Shown here: in pieces, positions 54,829-64,000 of the stretch
Layout: each line of letters starts with the position of its first letter
Numbering within the stretch: the stretch's first letter is position 1
Assembly (NCBI GenBank): GCA_020746995.1
Contig: JAGPXD010000003.1
Span: 4,774,001-4,838,000, forward strand
Source of the DNA: Plectosphaerella cucumerina
Taxonomy: Eukaryota; Ascomycota; Sordariomycetes; Glomerellales; Plectosphaerellaceae
Length of the DNA stretch: 64,000 nt
Direction of reading: 5' to 3'
Translations under genes and position numbers: made by a program
The notes under the pieces: model-generated
What the model was told of the DNA's origin: nothing
The model's input: only the letters and a program-made list of their open reading frames with translations
The model's database searches: none

Positions 54829-57703
54829 TTGTGCTGTTCACGCCTAATCGCCCTGCGAAGTCGTCTCGGGCGACAAGACGGGCGGCGATGGCGGCGCAGC
54901 CCGACGACGCGGCCTGACGCCCGCCTAGAATAGGTGCGAGCAGCGGAGGCAATGACGAGATGCTGCCGGGTCGGGCGGCGGGGGCGGGGGTGCGATGGGG
55001 CCCCGGCGACGATCCCGGACCTGGACCGACCAGACCTCCATGATGCTGATGCACGGGACAGCGTCGGGCACGAAACAAACAAATCAGGCCAGGCCGCCTC
55101 CAATTTGGGAGGCTGGGAGCCGGTCGGGAGGACGTTTCTTCTCTGTTTGAGTCTCGGGATCGATACCAAGGTGTTTCGGCTGTTTGTTTTTTAGCCCTTG
55201 ATGGCACGGCGGACGGCGGGACAGCTTGTCCGGCTGGGTATCCAGGTTTCTTTTTCCTCCGGGGGGGCCGGCTTCCCGTGCAGGGGGCTGCGTCGGCAGC
55301 GACGACAGCCCGGCCAGGGTCGGACCAGCCCCGGAAAGGGTTCAGGTTCAGCAAGAAGGGCAGGCTACGGGACGGGAACGCGAAAAGAAGCGGTCAGGAC
55401 AAGGGAAATGGGATTACGATCGGATGATGATGGACAGACGGGGCGGCAAGCGCTGTAAAGATACACGATGTACGAGGGGGGGCCGGGGGCTGGGGGGAGC
55501 GGCAGCAGGGTTGGAGGGGTAGATCAGGCCGATATGCTCTCACGAGCGATGTTCTTGCACATGTACTGTACCTTTTTCTTGCTTTCTCGCCATGGCGCCT
55601 GGGGGCCATCAGGCTCGGCGGCCGGCGGCTTGTATCTTTGTACCACTAGCAGCACTCGGCAGGCTGGCCACACGAACAATTGGGCGGCCTGCCTGCTTTT
55701 TTACCGTTACTACATCTAGACTACTGCGCCAATTCCAAGTTTGTTCGATGCGAAGAGAACCGGGGGTGAAGTGAAAGGAGGGGCGAAGGTTGAGGCGCGG
55801 ACGACATGTCGTTGCGGTCGAGGGCGGCGATTGGCGGGGGATTTCTCATGCAGGGTCTGGCAGGTGATTTCGGCCCAATTGGCCACCGCCTTTTTGCGTG
55901 TGGGGGAGCGCAGCAGCCCAAGGCAGAGGGAAGATGACGGACATGTGAGGGTGAGGGGGCGGTAGGTCGGCTCGTCGGCTGCTTGGCGTATGCCGGTGCT
56001 GGTGCCTGAATGCGACGCGAGGGGGGCAGTGGTTGGGAGCAGGTCCGGTGGCGGGGAACCGATTGGGCATCAAGGGCCGGCCGTATTGGGGCTTAGTCCG
56101 GGGTAGAGGGGGTGGGAAGTGGTTATCTTTTCGATAGTGTTGGTGTGAGCAGGTATTGAAGGGGAAGGGGTAGTGAGGGAAGCAATGGTTTGTCACGTTG
56201 TTGGTCTTGGTGGTGATGGTGATGGTCAAGGTCGGGGAAGGGGGAGGGTGGCCGATGTTTCTCCCGCCTCCGTCTCTCTCGGAGAAAACAGACAGGGGAA
56301 CTTGCCATAGCGCTGCCCTGCGCACGTACGAGGGATGGTAACACGGATGGCCGTGGCGCATCATGGTGCTTGTTTAGAGGATGCGCGCTGGGGTGAGTGG
56401 GAGGGGAGGAGGGGAGGCGTGAGGCTGGCTGCATATGGGCTTGGACGCTGGGCTTTGCGCCGTCGGACCCGAGAGACTGGGACGGCAGCTGAATGGAGAT
56501 GCGGTGCGATGCGGCGCGATGATGCACAGCAGGGGTTCGGGAGGGGGGGAGATGTGAGATGTGATCAGAGCATCAAGGAGGGAGATGGCTGCACTGGCCG
56601 CAGAATAAGGCCGGCCGAGAAGGAGGCAAGCAAAGTCAGCACCTCTCAATAGTTCAGACATCTGCCATCTGCCACCCAAAAAAACCCAAGGCTTCCCGAT
56701 CGTCGCCCCTTCCGCCCCGGAGGGCGATCCGGGGGCTCGGTCGACGAACCAGAGACAGGGGAGGGCTGGCGGGATGGTGTGCAGGTCGCAGGCCGCAAGG
56801 CTCAAGCTTCCAATCCAGTTTGCCGGCGAGGGCTGCATTTGTGACCTGTCACTCGTCCTCCCTGACCTGCTAGACATACGCCCCCAGGCTGTCAAGAAGA
56901 AGAGTTGACATTCCCGCTCAGGTACGGACCTGACAAACACACCATTACTCTCCGGCCGAATGATAAAAACTTCATTCATCATCTCCTTCTCCCTCCTTCC
57001 CGTCCGACCGGGAGGGCCAGCCTTGAGTGAGGCGGGCGCTGGCGCCGGCGCCTCGCTGAAGATGATCCCCCCCAGCAGCCCCCCCTGTCACTGCCCGCCC
57101 CTCCCCCCCTGGCCGTTTCTTCTTCTTCCCGCGTGGGGACCGTAACCCTTGTCCCGGGACCTGTGATCCCTGCCTGCGGCTGGCTGGTCCAGCTGGGGGG
57201 AGCGCCGCGCCACGGCCGAGGTCTCGGCCCCTGGCATGCCTTGCCCGGGCAGAGTCTCGGTGGACGTGGGAGATGATACCAGAAAGCAATCCGCGCCCTC
57301 GTTCGTGGGGGGAACATGATGCATCTCCGGGGCTGGAATCCAAAAAGCCTCGCGCCGATCATCAGGCCATGCCAAGGTCCTGCCCGACGCCCTGTGTTTC
57401 GCTGACCCCCCCTCCCCAGACCGAGGCTGAGGCCTGCGAGCTTTGTTTACCTACTCGTACATACAAGCTCCCGCGGGGCGAGACAAGAATCATGTCATAC
57501 GGCAGAAGCCGCCCGGGGGTCTGGCACGGCAGAGACAGGGTTGTCTCGGAAAGGGGGTAGGGGCCCAGGGGGGGCTCAGAAAGAAGACATGTCGACGCCC
57601 TGGCATACAAGGCATGCACGCAGGTGGCGCGTCTCGGCAGTTGTCACCGTATGGTTCAGTAGACGTTGCTTCCATTACGGTCCAGATCGTGGACGATTTT
57701 CAT
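54829..57703. other. 2.9-kb region without a supported gene
   Basis: This stretch begins with the 3' flank of the polyQ gene and ends at the stop codon of the PLP-rhodanese gene. The plus strand is G-rich, with many GGGG runs (for example 55260-55560 and 56210-56240). Short open frames exist on both strands but have no domain features or plausible introns. No tRNA or repeat was found by eye. Confidence 0.45.
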
Positions 57704-59594
57704 TTACCTCGCCCCTTTGAGCTCCGTTCGCAGACTCGTGAAGCCGCCCCTGATGCTGAAGGCCTCAATCCCACGAGCTCGCAGCAGGGCGGTCGCGATG
57801 CATGCTGCGCTGCCGTCGTGATCGACGACCACCGCCGCCGCCTTGGCCTTGTGACACCTCTCCAGAAGCCCTGCTGCCGCCGGCCCCTCGAAAAGATCTC
57901 TCAGTCTCGTCCAGGTGGCGTGCACCGCATTGGCGTCGCCAAATACATCACCACTGGGCAGCTCTGGGCCGTCCTCGACCAACAGGATAGACCCGGGGAG
58001 GTGCTGCTGCTGGAAGCTCTTCCGGCCTCGCAAGTCGATGACGACTGTCTGCCCCAGCTCGGATGCTGTAAAACTCGGGCAAGCAGGTTCTGCCAAGGTG
58101 CCGGAGAAGCAGCTCTTGGCCCATTTCGACAGCTTCCCCCAGCGACTAGGCATCTGTGTGCTGTGATGAAGACCAACTCGCCCAACATCAGTCCCCACAC
58201 CCGAATCATCAGTATCTGACGATTCGAGCTTGGTGACTGGCGACTCGCCCAGCCTGGAAAGGGCCTCCGCTGGATCGAGCACCCAGCGCTCGTCATGGCG
58301 GTCCTGGTCGCAAGAAAGCAGGACGTCGTTGTGGATGGGCGGGAACTCGTCCGCGGCCAGCTTGCTGAAGTACCCGTCGATGTACTGGTATGGCAGGTCG
58401 CTGCATGTGAAGACGCATGACACCTCGCCAGTGTTGGGATCGGCGAGGGCAGATAGGCCTCCTGCGGCTTTGACGGAAGAAAGATAGTTCAGCAGCCCAT
58501 ATAGTGCCTCTCCGGAGGAGGGGCCGGCGATGAGGCCCTCCCTTGACAACTTCATGGACATGCGGTACGCATCGGCTGAGGAGACTTCGACCTGGGCATC
58601 GACCGAGTCTTTCCAGGGGAAGCCGCAGGTGTGGAAACCATGGTAATGTCTTGGGCCTGGCGTTGGATCGCCGAAGACATTGAATACCCTGGATGGTCAG
58701 TGTAGGTCTTGGGTGTTGGGAAGATATGGGCTCAACTCACCCCACCACGCGAACAGTGGGCTTCTCAGTCTTGAGATAGAGTCCAGTGCCCGTGATGCAT
58801 CCTTCAAAAGGTTAGCTCTGTAGAAGGGATCTTCTTTTCAAGGCTGACTTACCACCAGTTCCCACTGTTGTGCAGAAAATGTTGATCTCGGGGAGCTGTC
58901 GAAGGATCTGAGGTCCTGTCCAGGTTTCGTGGGCTTTCCAGTTCTGTGCGTGATCAGTCATATTCGTGAAGGAGCTGTAGAGCAGAAGTACATTTTCGTT
59001 GTCATATTGTCCAGGGTATAATATAGAGTCATCAATCGCCGCCCTTTGCCTGAGCCGGTTCATAATGCCTTGGGGATCTGTCGGTTCTTGCTGTGCAAGG
59101 CCTCCATACAGCGACCTAGAGGGTGTCAGTGTGAGTCTACTACATGCTTGAACTTGTACTGACACTTTGAGACCGAAAAACCGCAGCAACCTGAGCGAGT
59201 CTGGGTGCTTCTTGTTTGTGACGTGTGCCGTTACGTCGTTGTGGCCCCATAGAACCCTCGAGAGGATGCCAAGGGACAGTACCGTTGAGCCTGAGCTTGC
59301 CTCAACGATGGACTTTTCCGAGGCTTGTGGCTGTGCACGTAGCATTTTGAGAGCTGATATAGGATGAGATTCTACTCAAAGACATCTTGATCTGAGTCTA
59401 GTGCACCCACCTGGCAAAGACTTGACATTGTGTGCAGGCAACGCCGTGAGCATCTTGGCATAGATCCGGACGCCATCCTCTCGAAAGGGGTTGAGCCGGC
59501 CTGGAATCTCGACGAGGGGGAGCGGCGGATTGGCATCGGGGTCGAAGTATGTCGACACCGAGTCTGGGCCGCGGAAGACGTTGAGGGTGTCCAT
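57704..59594 (-). CDS. Cysteine-synthase-fold PLP enzyme fused to a degenerate rhodanese domain
   Basis: Six exons: 59594-59411, 59353-59164, 59115-58992, 58943-58853, 58801-58741 and 58688-57704, giving 544 residues. Residues ~25-400 are a fold-type II PLP enzyme: RLNPFREDGVRIYAKML, the Schiff-base Lys at 58 in AHNVKSLPAL, the substrate loop EASSGSTVLSL (81-85), and the phosphate loop TTVGTGGCITGTGLYLK. Cysteine synthases use TSGNTG, so SSGST is a shift. Residues ~420-544 are a rhodanese domain (VVIDLRGRKSFQQQHLPGSI, ALLRARGIEAFSIRGG). Its active loop reads VVDHDGSAA near residue 506, so the usual catalytic Cys is Asp. A TATAAA box at 59668-59663 lies about 70 nt upstream. The gene is divergent from an ATP-grasp gene. 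Reaction is unknown. Confidence 0.88.
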
Positions 59595-60415
59595 TGTTGC
59601 GTTTCGTTGAAGATGGGCGTGGTTGTGCCGAGCTTCAGAGGCATGAGCCGAGGCCTGAGGACTTTATACGGCTAGGTGGACAACAAGGGTCTTGTGCCAT
59701 ACTTGCGCATCCACGAGCGCCTTTATGTCCTCGAATTGACCAGTCGGGGGCTACATGACACAAGTGGCTGTTGCTGTGCGGTGCTGGGGACAACCGACCA
59801 TACAGGTGTCCGTAGGAGACGTTTCAGCCCCGGAGGAGGTACTTGGAGGTACCGTATGCCACTTTGACGACTTGATGGCCCTGGTTCCTTGCGTGATCTG
59901 GAAGAAGCCAAGTCGCCAAAGAGGGGAAGATGTACAGGGCCGAGTGGCCAGGGAGGTGGTCTAGGGTTACATGCGGCGGAGGGGCATGTAAAGGCGACGA
60001 TCGGCCGACGGTATAAATTCAGGAAGAGTCCCGTCTGGGGGCATGTTCGATCAAGCCACTCGAGCCGTGTCTTGGACGAAATCTTCTCATACTTGCTCAA
60101 AGCGAGAGTCTCGAGAAAGACGGAGAGAATTCGACTCGATTTACCATCCGTTGAAATCTGACATCAGCAGCACGTGTTCCGGGCAGGGTGAGGAAGCTGC
60201 CACCAAGTCTCGACCATCGCCCCGCCCGCTCCTTCCCTCGGCTCCGGAGGTACCTAGAAAGATACTTTGGTACATCCAGGCCCTTCCTACCTGGTAATTG
60301 CAGAAAGTGGCTTCCCCTGGCAGTCACCTCAAGACCGCGACTTCCTCCAGCACATCCATCGTCTTTTCCCTACGATCATTCTTCTGCCTACCACTTCAGT
60401 CAGCTAAACACCAAA
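59595..60415. promoter_or_regulatory. Divergent promoter between PLP-rhodanese and ATP-grasp genes
   Basis: This 821-bp region has two TATA boxes pointing outward. TATAAA at 59668-59663 (minus) sits 69-74 nt before the PLP-rhodanese start. TATAAA at 60012-60017 (plus) sits about 400 nt before the ATP-grasp ATG at 60416. The second spacing implies a long leader, in which an 84-codon frame opens at ATG 60043 and ends at 60297. A shared, co-regulated promoter is plausible. Confidence 0.55.
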
Positions 60416-62491
60416 ATGGGTTCTGTTTCGAAATCTTCTGATGCAGTCCTGCTCAAGTTGGGCAACCTGTCAGGTATTATCCTCCTGAGAGCTTCTTCAT
60501 TCCTCTCAAAACATTTCTCGCATAAAAGAGCCACCAGCTTACACGTCCTAGGAACACTGCAGGCACTGCCACAACTAACTTCGTCCACTGCCCATCGATT
60601 TTCCAAACATCTCTGGGCTCAGGACTTTGTTCTTCATCGAGAAACGACCAAAGATGACCGGCCAGCGACTGACCTCGAGTCAAACCCGGCAACCCCCATT
60701 CGGGACCTATTGCGCCAGGGACTGACCGTTTCCTCGACCCTTGAGAACAGTCGAGCCCTCATCGTGCGCCTCTTTTTCTCCCGCCACGAGGGTCAAATCG
60801 CCCGCTGCGACTTTGTGGGACATCGTTTTGAGGGCTGCCAGCAGGTCGTCGCGGCTGCTGGATTCCTGACCCCGTTGGCTGCGGTGTCATCCGTTTCCGA
60901 CCCTGAACTCAACCCCTTTGAGGTTATGCCGAAGGCCATCGGAGGCATCTTGGCTGTTACAGAGACCTCCCAGACGTTGCCAGAGCTTCGGTTGCTTCTC
61001 GACGAGGAGACCAACAGACGTCTTGCCGCGTCCTGGGTTCTGTCGCAACCAGTGGCCCGACGTCGTGTTTTTTGGGTCCAAGGACGGGAGGACTTCGAAT
61101 CCATCGGCCGGGCATACAAGGCCGCTTGGGCCCTGGGCATCTCCCTCGTCATCGCCGATCAGCCAGGCCACTGGCTTGAGAGTAATACCGGACCCTACGC
61201 ACACCTTCGCGAGGCCTTCGTCCCCTTCGATATCACCGTCGACGACGGCCTCGCCCAGCGCATAGTCGACGCCGTTCGCGCTTACCCACTGCCCATAGAC
61301 GGCATCGTCTCCATCAGTGATGGCCGTCTCCCCGCTGTGGCCCGAGCAAGCAAGGTTCTCGGTCTGGCCACTTCGCCACCAGAGGCCTATGACCTTGCGG
61401 GCGACAAAGGAGCGACCCGCAGGCTCGAGGAGGAAGGACATCCCTCCGAGTCTTTCACCATCTCCAGCTTAGACGAGCTGGAGGAGGTCGTGGCCTCCCG
61501 CGGTTCCCAGATCAAGTATCCCCTGATTGTGAAGCCCTGCACAGGCTGGAACAGCGATTGCGTGGCCAAGGTCGACAACCTCGAACAGCTCCGTGACGCC
61601 GTCCGTCGAGCGTCAGCACGCCACGCCGCGGCGCCCAAGAGCAGCAAGGGGGCCGTCGTGGAGCCCTACATCGATGGACCCGAGGTTGACGCCAACTTTG
61701 TCCTTCTGGACGGCGAGATTCTCTTCCACGAGATCACGGACGACTTCCCCTCCTCGGGCGACGGGGCAACGGCAGCCGAGGGGGGTGCCGGGGCCAACTT
61801 CATGGAGACGCTCATGTTTGTGCCGTCCGCCCTCCCCCAAGACGAGAGGATCGTGCTGCGGGACTCGCTGCGGAAGAGCATCTTGCGTCAGGGATTCAGG
61901 ACGGGGGTGTTCCACTGCGAGGCGAGAGTGCGCGGGTCCAGGGCCTATTACGCGCCGCGCAAGGACAACGGGCTCGTCGACCTGCATGCGGGAGAGGCGA
62001 GTGCCGTGGCAGGAAGGGGGGACACGTCGGCGTCTTGCTATCTGCACGAGGTTAACGCGCGGCCGCCCGGGTACCTCAACTCTGTTGGCACCCTGCTCGC
62101 CTATGGCGTCGACTTTTACGCCATCAGGGTGCTCATGAGTCTCGGCCCCGACGCTGAGCGAGAGCGCATTCGCTTGCTCTCTAGCCCCTTTCTTGGCGAC
62201 AAGCCGCAGTACTCACTCGGCGTCACCATTCTTCCAGCCACGAGAGAGGGCACCATGGAGACGGAGGACGCCATCGAGGAGCTTCTGGAAAAGCATGCCG
62301 AGGGCCTCAACGGCTGCATCGTTGATCACCGCACATGCAAGAAGGGCGGGTCGACGGTGCAGGGCCCGGACTCGAGTGAGCTGTGGTACATTGGTTGGGT
62401 TTCCGTAATGTCGCGAGAGTCGCGGGCGGATTGTCTCGAAAAGGTCCGCTATGTGCGGGATAACTTTTCGTACAAGCTCGTGGGAGAGTAG
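60416..62491 (+). CDS. ATP-grasp ligase (carnosine-synthase-like, amino acid or peptide ligation)
   Basis: One open exon of 691 residues from the ATG at 60416 (MGSVSKSSDAVLL). The frame extends upstream to 60188 but begins there with GTG, so the ATG is preferred. ATP-grasp ligases activate a carboxylate as acyl phosphate and join it to an amine. The first ~300 residues are a divergent N-terminal region; about 300-350 hold a pre-ATP-grasp fold (DGIVSISDGRLPAVARASKVLG, PEAYDLAGDKGATRRL). The ATP-grasp core follows with YPLIVKPCTGW (about 367), VVEPYIDGPEVDANFVLLDGEI (about 414) and the metal/ATP motif LHEVNARPPGYLNS (about 542). Substrate is unknown. Neighbours are a PLP enzyme and a peptide transporter. 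An unseen N-terminal intron cannot be excluded. Confidence 0.85.
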   Translation: MGSVSKSSDAVLLKLGNLSGIILLRASSFLSKHFSHKRATSLHVLGTLQALPQLTSSTAHRFSKHLWAQDFVLHRETTKDDRPATDLESNPATPIRDLLRQGLTVSSTLENSRALIVRLFFSRHEGQIARCDFVGHRFEGCQQVVAAAGFLTPLAAVSSVSDPELNPFEVMPKAIGGILAVTETSQTLPELRLLLDEETNRRLAASWVLSQPVARRRVFWVQGREDFESIGRAYKAAWALGISLVIADQPGHWLESNTGPYAHLREAFVPFDITVDDGLAQRIVDAVRAYPLPIDGIVSISDGRLPAVARASKVLGLATSPPEAYDLAGDKGATRRLEEEGHPSESFTISSLDELEEVVASRGSQIKYPLIVKPCTGWNSDCVAKVDNLEQLRDAVRRASARHAAAPKSSKGAVVEPYIDGPEVDANFVLLDGEILFHEITDDFPSSGDGATAAEGGAGANFMETLMFVPSALPQDERIVLRDSLRKSILRQGFRTGVFHCEARVRGSRAYYAPRKDNGLVDLHAGEASAVAGRGDTSASCYLHEVNARPPGYLNSVGTLLAYGVDFYAIRVLMSLGPDAERERIRLLSSPFLGDKPQYSLGVTILPATREGTMETEDAIEELLEKHAEGLNGCIVDHRTCKKGGSTVQGPDSSELWYIGWVSVMSRESRADCLEKVRYVRDNFSYKLVGE

Positions 62492-63111
62492 GTAGACGAA
62501 CAGAGGCAGCAATAGAAGTGGATGTCAAGTGAGCACATTTTCAGGGGCACATGCATGCCGAGATGAACGGCGCGAGCGAGTTGTCGCGGCAGATGCAACG
62601 TCGAGTGCGCCCCCATGCCATGTCGTCTGCACAAGCTTCGGATGATCACAAGGATGAGGCTAGACTGGTCGACGACGGCGTCGTGACGGCGCGGCCCGGA
62701 TCGGCAGTTGCTCGACGACCTTCCGGGTTGGACGTCCCTGCATGGCGAAATGTGCTCAAACGCGCGCAGGCGGGCTGTTGAGACATGGGGGAGGCGGGCA
62801 GAGCTGGCGGGGGAGGCGCTGGACCCCTGGACAAGGCGCAATTTTTGATCGAAAAATGCTCATGTGAGAAGAGATACATTGAGGGAGACAAAGGTACATG
62901 GTGGTACATGGGCGGATTGATGTGGTGATGGTTGGGGATGGTGGCGCTTGTGGCATCGCTGCACCATACTGTTACGCAACAGGATCTGCAAAAGATGGGG
63001 GCGGTGAAAGCTGTGAGGACATTGGGGGTTTTATGAGCTTCTGTAACGATACTGGAAGTTCATCTCAGTGGCTTCTACACGAATTGGAGATTTGGGCGCA
63101 CACGTCTCATC
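62492..63111. promoter_or_regulatory. Intergenic region ATP-grasp / POT transporter
   Basis: This 620-bp region holds the ATP-grasp 3' flank and the transporter promoter, in tandem. No gene is supported and no TATA box is obvious. Confidence 0.4.
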
Positions 63112-64000
63112 ATGAGCCAGGATACGGAAGCAGGACCCAGGTGAGTTAAACTTCGGGCATGTCGAAGTAACCAGCTGATCTGTATTCTCAGCAATCTGGG
63201 ATGCCTACAAGACTCACAAACCCAGCACAATATCCCAGAAAAGCACAATGAGCAGCAGCAGAGCGACTCGCCCCCCGAGGACGAGATCAAGCCGACACCC
63301 GTCGTCGACAGGCTTCCGGCGGCAGTATGGATAGTTGCCATCGCAGGCGCCGCAGAGCGATTCGCATACTACAGCTTGGCTGCTCCTCTTCGTGAGCTCA
63401 TCTCTGGCGAAAAACACTGTTGCGAACCTGGCTGACGAAGATGTAGAAAATTACATACAGAATCAGCGAGGCGGTGCCATACCCGGCGCCCTTGGCCTGG
63501 GACAGCAAACGGCCACGAACTTGAATAACATGTTCTTGCTGATTCAGTTTGTGACGCCTATTCCGTTTGCCATTCTATCGGATGCGAAAATGGGACGGCT
63601 TAAGACGCTATTCATCAGCCTCGGGTAAGAGACCTCTCATGAAGAGGAAGATGCACCGCTCACCAATGCAGGATATATCAAGTTGGCAGTCTCGTACTAC
63701 TGCTGACATCGATTCCCCGAGCTCTCGATGCTGGCGCTGGTCTTCCCGGTCTCATCACTGCCATGATCTTGATCGCTGTTGGAATCGCTGGCGTCAAGGC
63801 CACACTGCCCCCCTTACTAGGTCCGTCTTCCCGTCGAGGCCATGAATCATGTCCACTGACACCATGCAGTTGATCAGTACCAGAGCACAGGACAACCTCC
63901 GAAATCAAAGACTGGCGGACCTGTCGTGGCTGATAGGCAGCTCACGGTGCAGTTCATCACCAACATGTTCTTCTGGCTCACCAACGTCGCGGCACTATCA
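63112..64000 (+). CDS. POT/PTR2-family proton-coupled oligopeptide transporter (5' part; cut by the window edge)
   Basis: Five exons are joined before the edge: 63112-63140, 63192-63391, 63447-63624, 63672-63820 and 63870 onward, with introns of 47-55 nt. The translation starts MSQDTEAGPSN and shows the POT hallmarks RLPAAVWIVAIAGAAERFAYYSLAAPLQNYIQ (first TM plus the ExxERFxYY motif), the second region MFLLIQFVTPIPFAILSDAKMGRLKTLFISLG (TM2 and the DxxxGR loop), TM3 (GIYQVGSLVLLLTSIP) and TM4 (GLITAMILIAVGIAGVKATLPPLLVDQYQ). The visible part ends in TM5 at LTNVAALS. Family transporters import di- and tripeptides with protons. Adjacent to a ligase gene, export or import of a dipeptide-like product is suggested. 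Confidence 0.88.

Noticed and set aside
60188..60415. N-terminal extension of the ATP-grasp protein
   Set aside because: The extended frame starts with GTG and is Arg/Pro-rich leader; no ATG lies in frame before 60416.
1..64000. CRISPR array, insertion sequence or retroelement
   Set aside because: No direct-repeat array, terminal repeats, transposase or reverse-transcriptase frame was seen; this is eukaryotic sequence.

Overview
This window is nuclear DNA from a filamentous ascomycete (Pezizomycotina, most likely Sordariomycetes). The evidence is the gene content (calcineurin A, TMLH, an aguA-type GH67 enzyme, a Zn2Cys6 regulator, PTR2/POT), many short introns of about 50-60 nt with GTRNGT donors, CTRAC-like branch sites and YAG acceptors, GC-rich coding sequence, and no operons or Shine-Dalgarno sites. 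I cannot name the genus. I see no transposon, CRISPR array or rRNA gene. I support 25 protein genes and one intron-containing tRNA. Exon joins were worked out by hand from splice signals and reading frame.

From 0 to 24 kb: ECM16/DHR1 rRNA helicase (-), proteasome assembly chaperone 3 (+), a fungal cyclase-family protein (+), calcineurin A (-), ten-exon mitochondrial trimethyllysine dioxygenase (-), a seven-TM protein of unknown role (-), secreted GH67 alpha-glucuronidase (+), tRNA-Val(CAC) (-), two unknown membrane proteins in tandem (-), and a membrane-anchored PhoD-like phosphoesterase (-).

From 24 to 46 kb is a dense housekeeping block: p24 cargo receptor (+), HTD2 dehydratase (-), Zn2Cys6 regulator (-), KIN17 (+), SPT4 (-), POP8 (+), PPT1/PP5 (-), ESS2/Bis1 (+), COQ8 kinase (+), RRP36 (-), a NIF/FCP1-like HAD protein with an altered active site (+), eEF1B-gamma (-) and mitochondrial uS9m (+). 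Many are divergent pairs that share short promoters. Themes are ribosome biogenesis (ECM16, RRP36), transcription and RNA processing (SPT4, POP8, ESS2) and mitochondrial function (COQ8, HTD2, uS9m, TMLH).

From 45.8 to 57.7 kb is a gene-poor region (7.7 kb plus 2.9 kb) around a single three-exon gene for a low-complexity, polyQ protein. That gene is preceded by a long pyrimidine-rich, uORF-containing stretch.

From 57.7 kb to the right edge is the most novel region. It holds a cysteine-synthase-fold PLP enzyme fused to a rhodanese-like domain that lacks the usual catalytic Cys (-), a divergent ATP-grasp ligase (+), and the start of a POT/PTR2 peptide transporter (+) cut by the edge. I read this as part of a small metabolite cluster: a modified amino acid made by the PLP enzyme, ligated by the ATP-grasp enzyme, and moved by the transporter. 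This is inference and the product is unknown.
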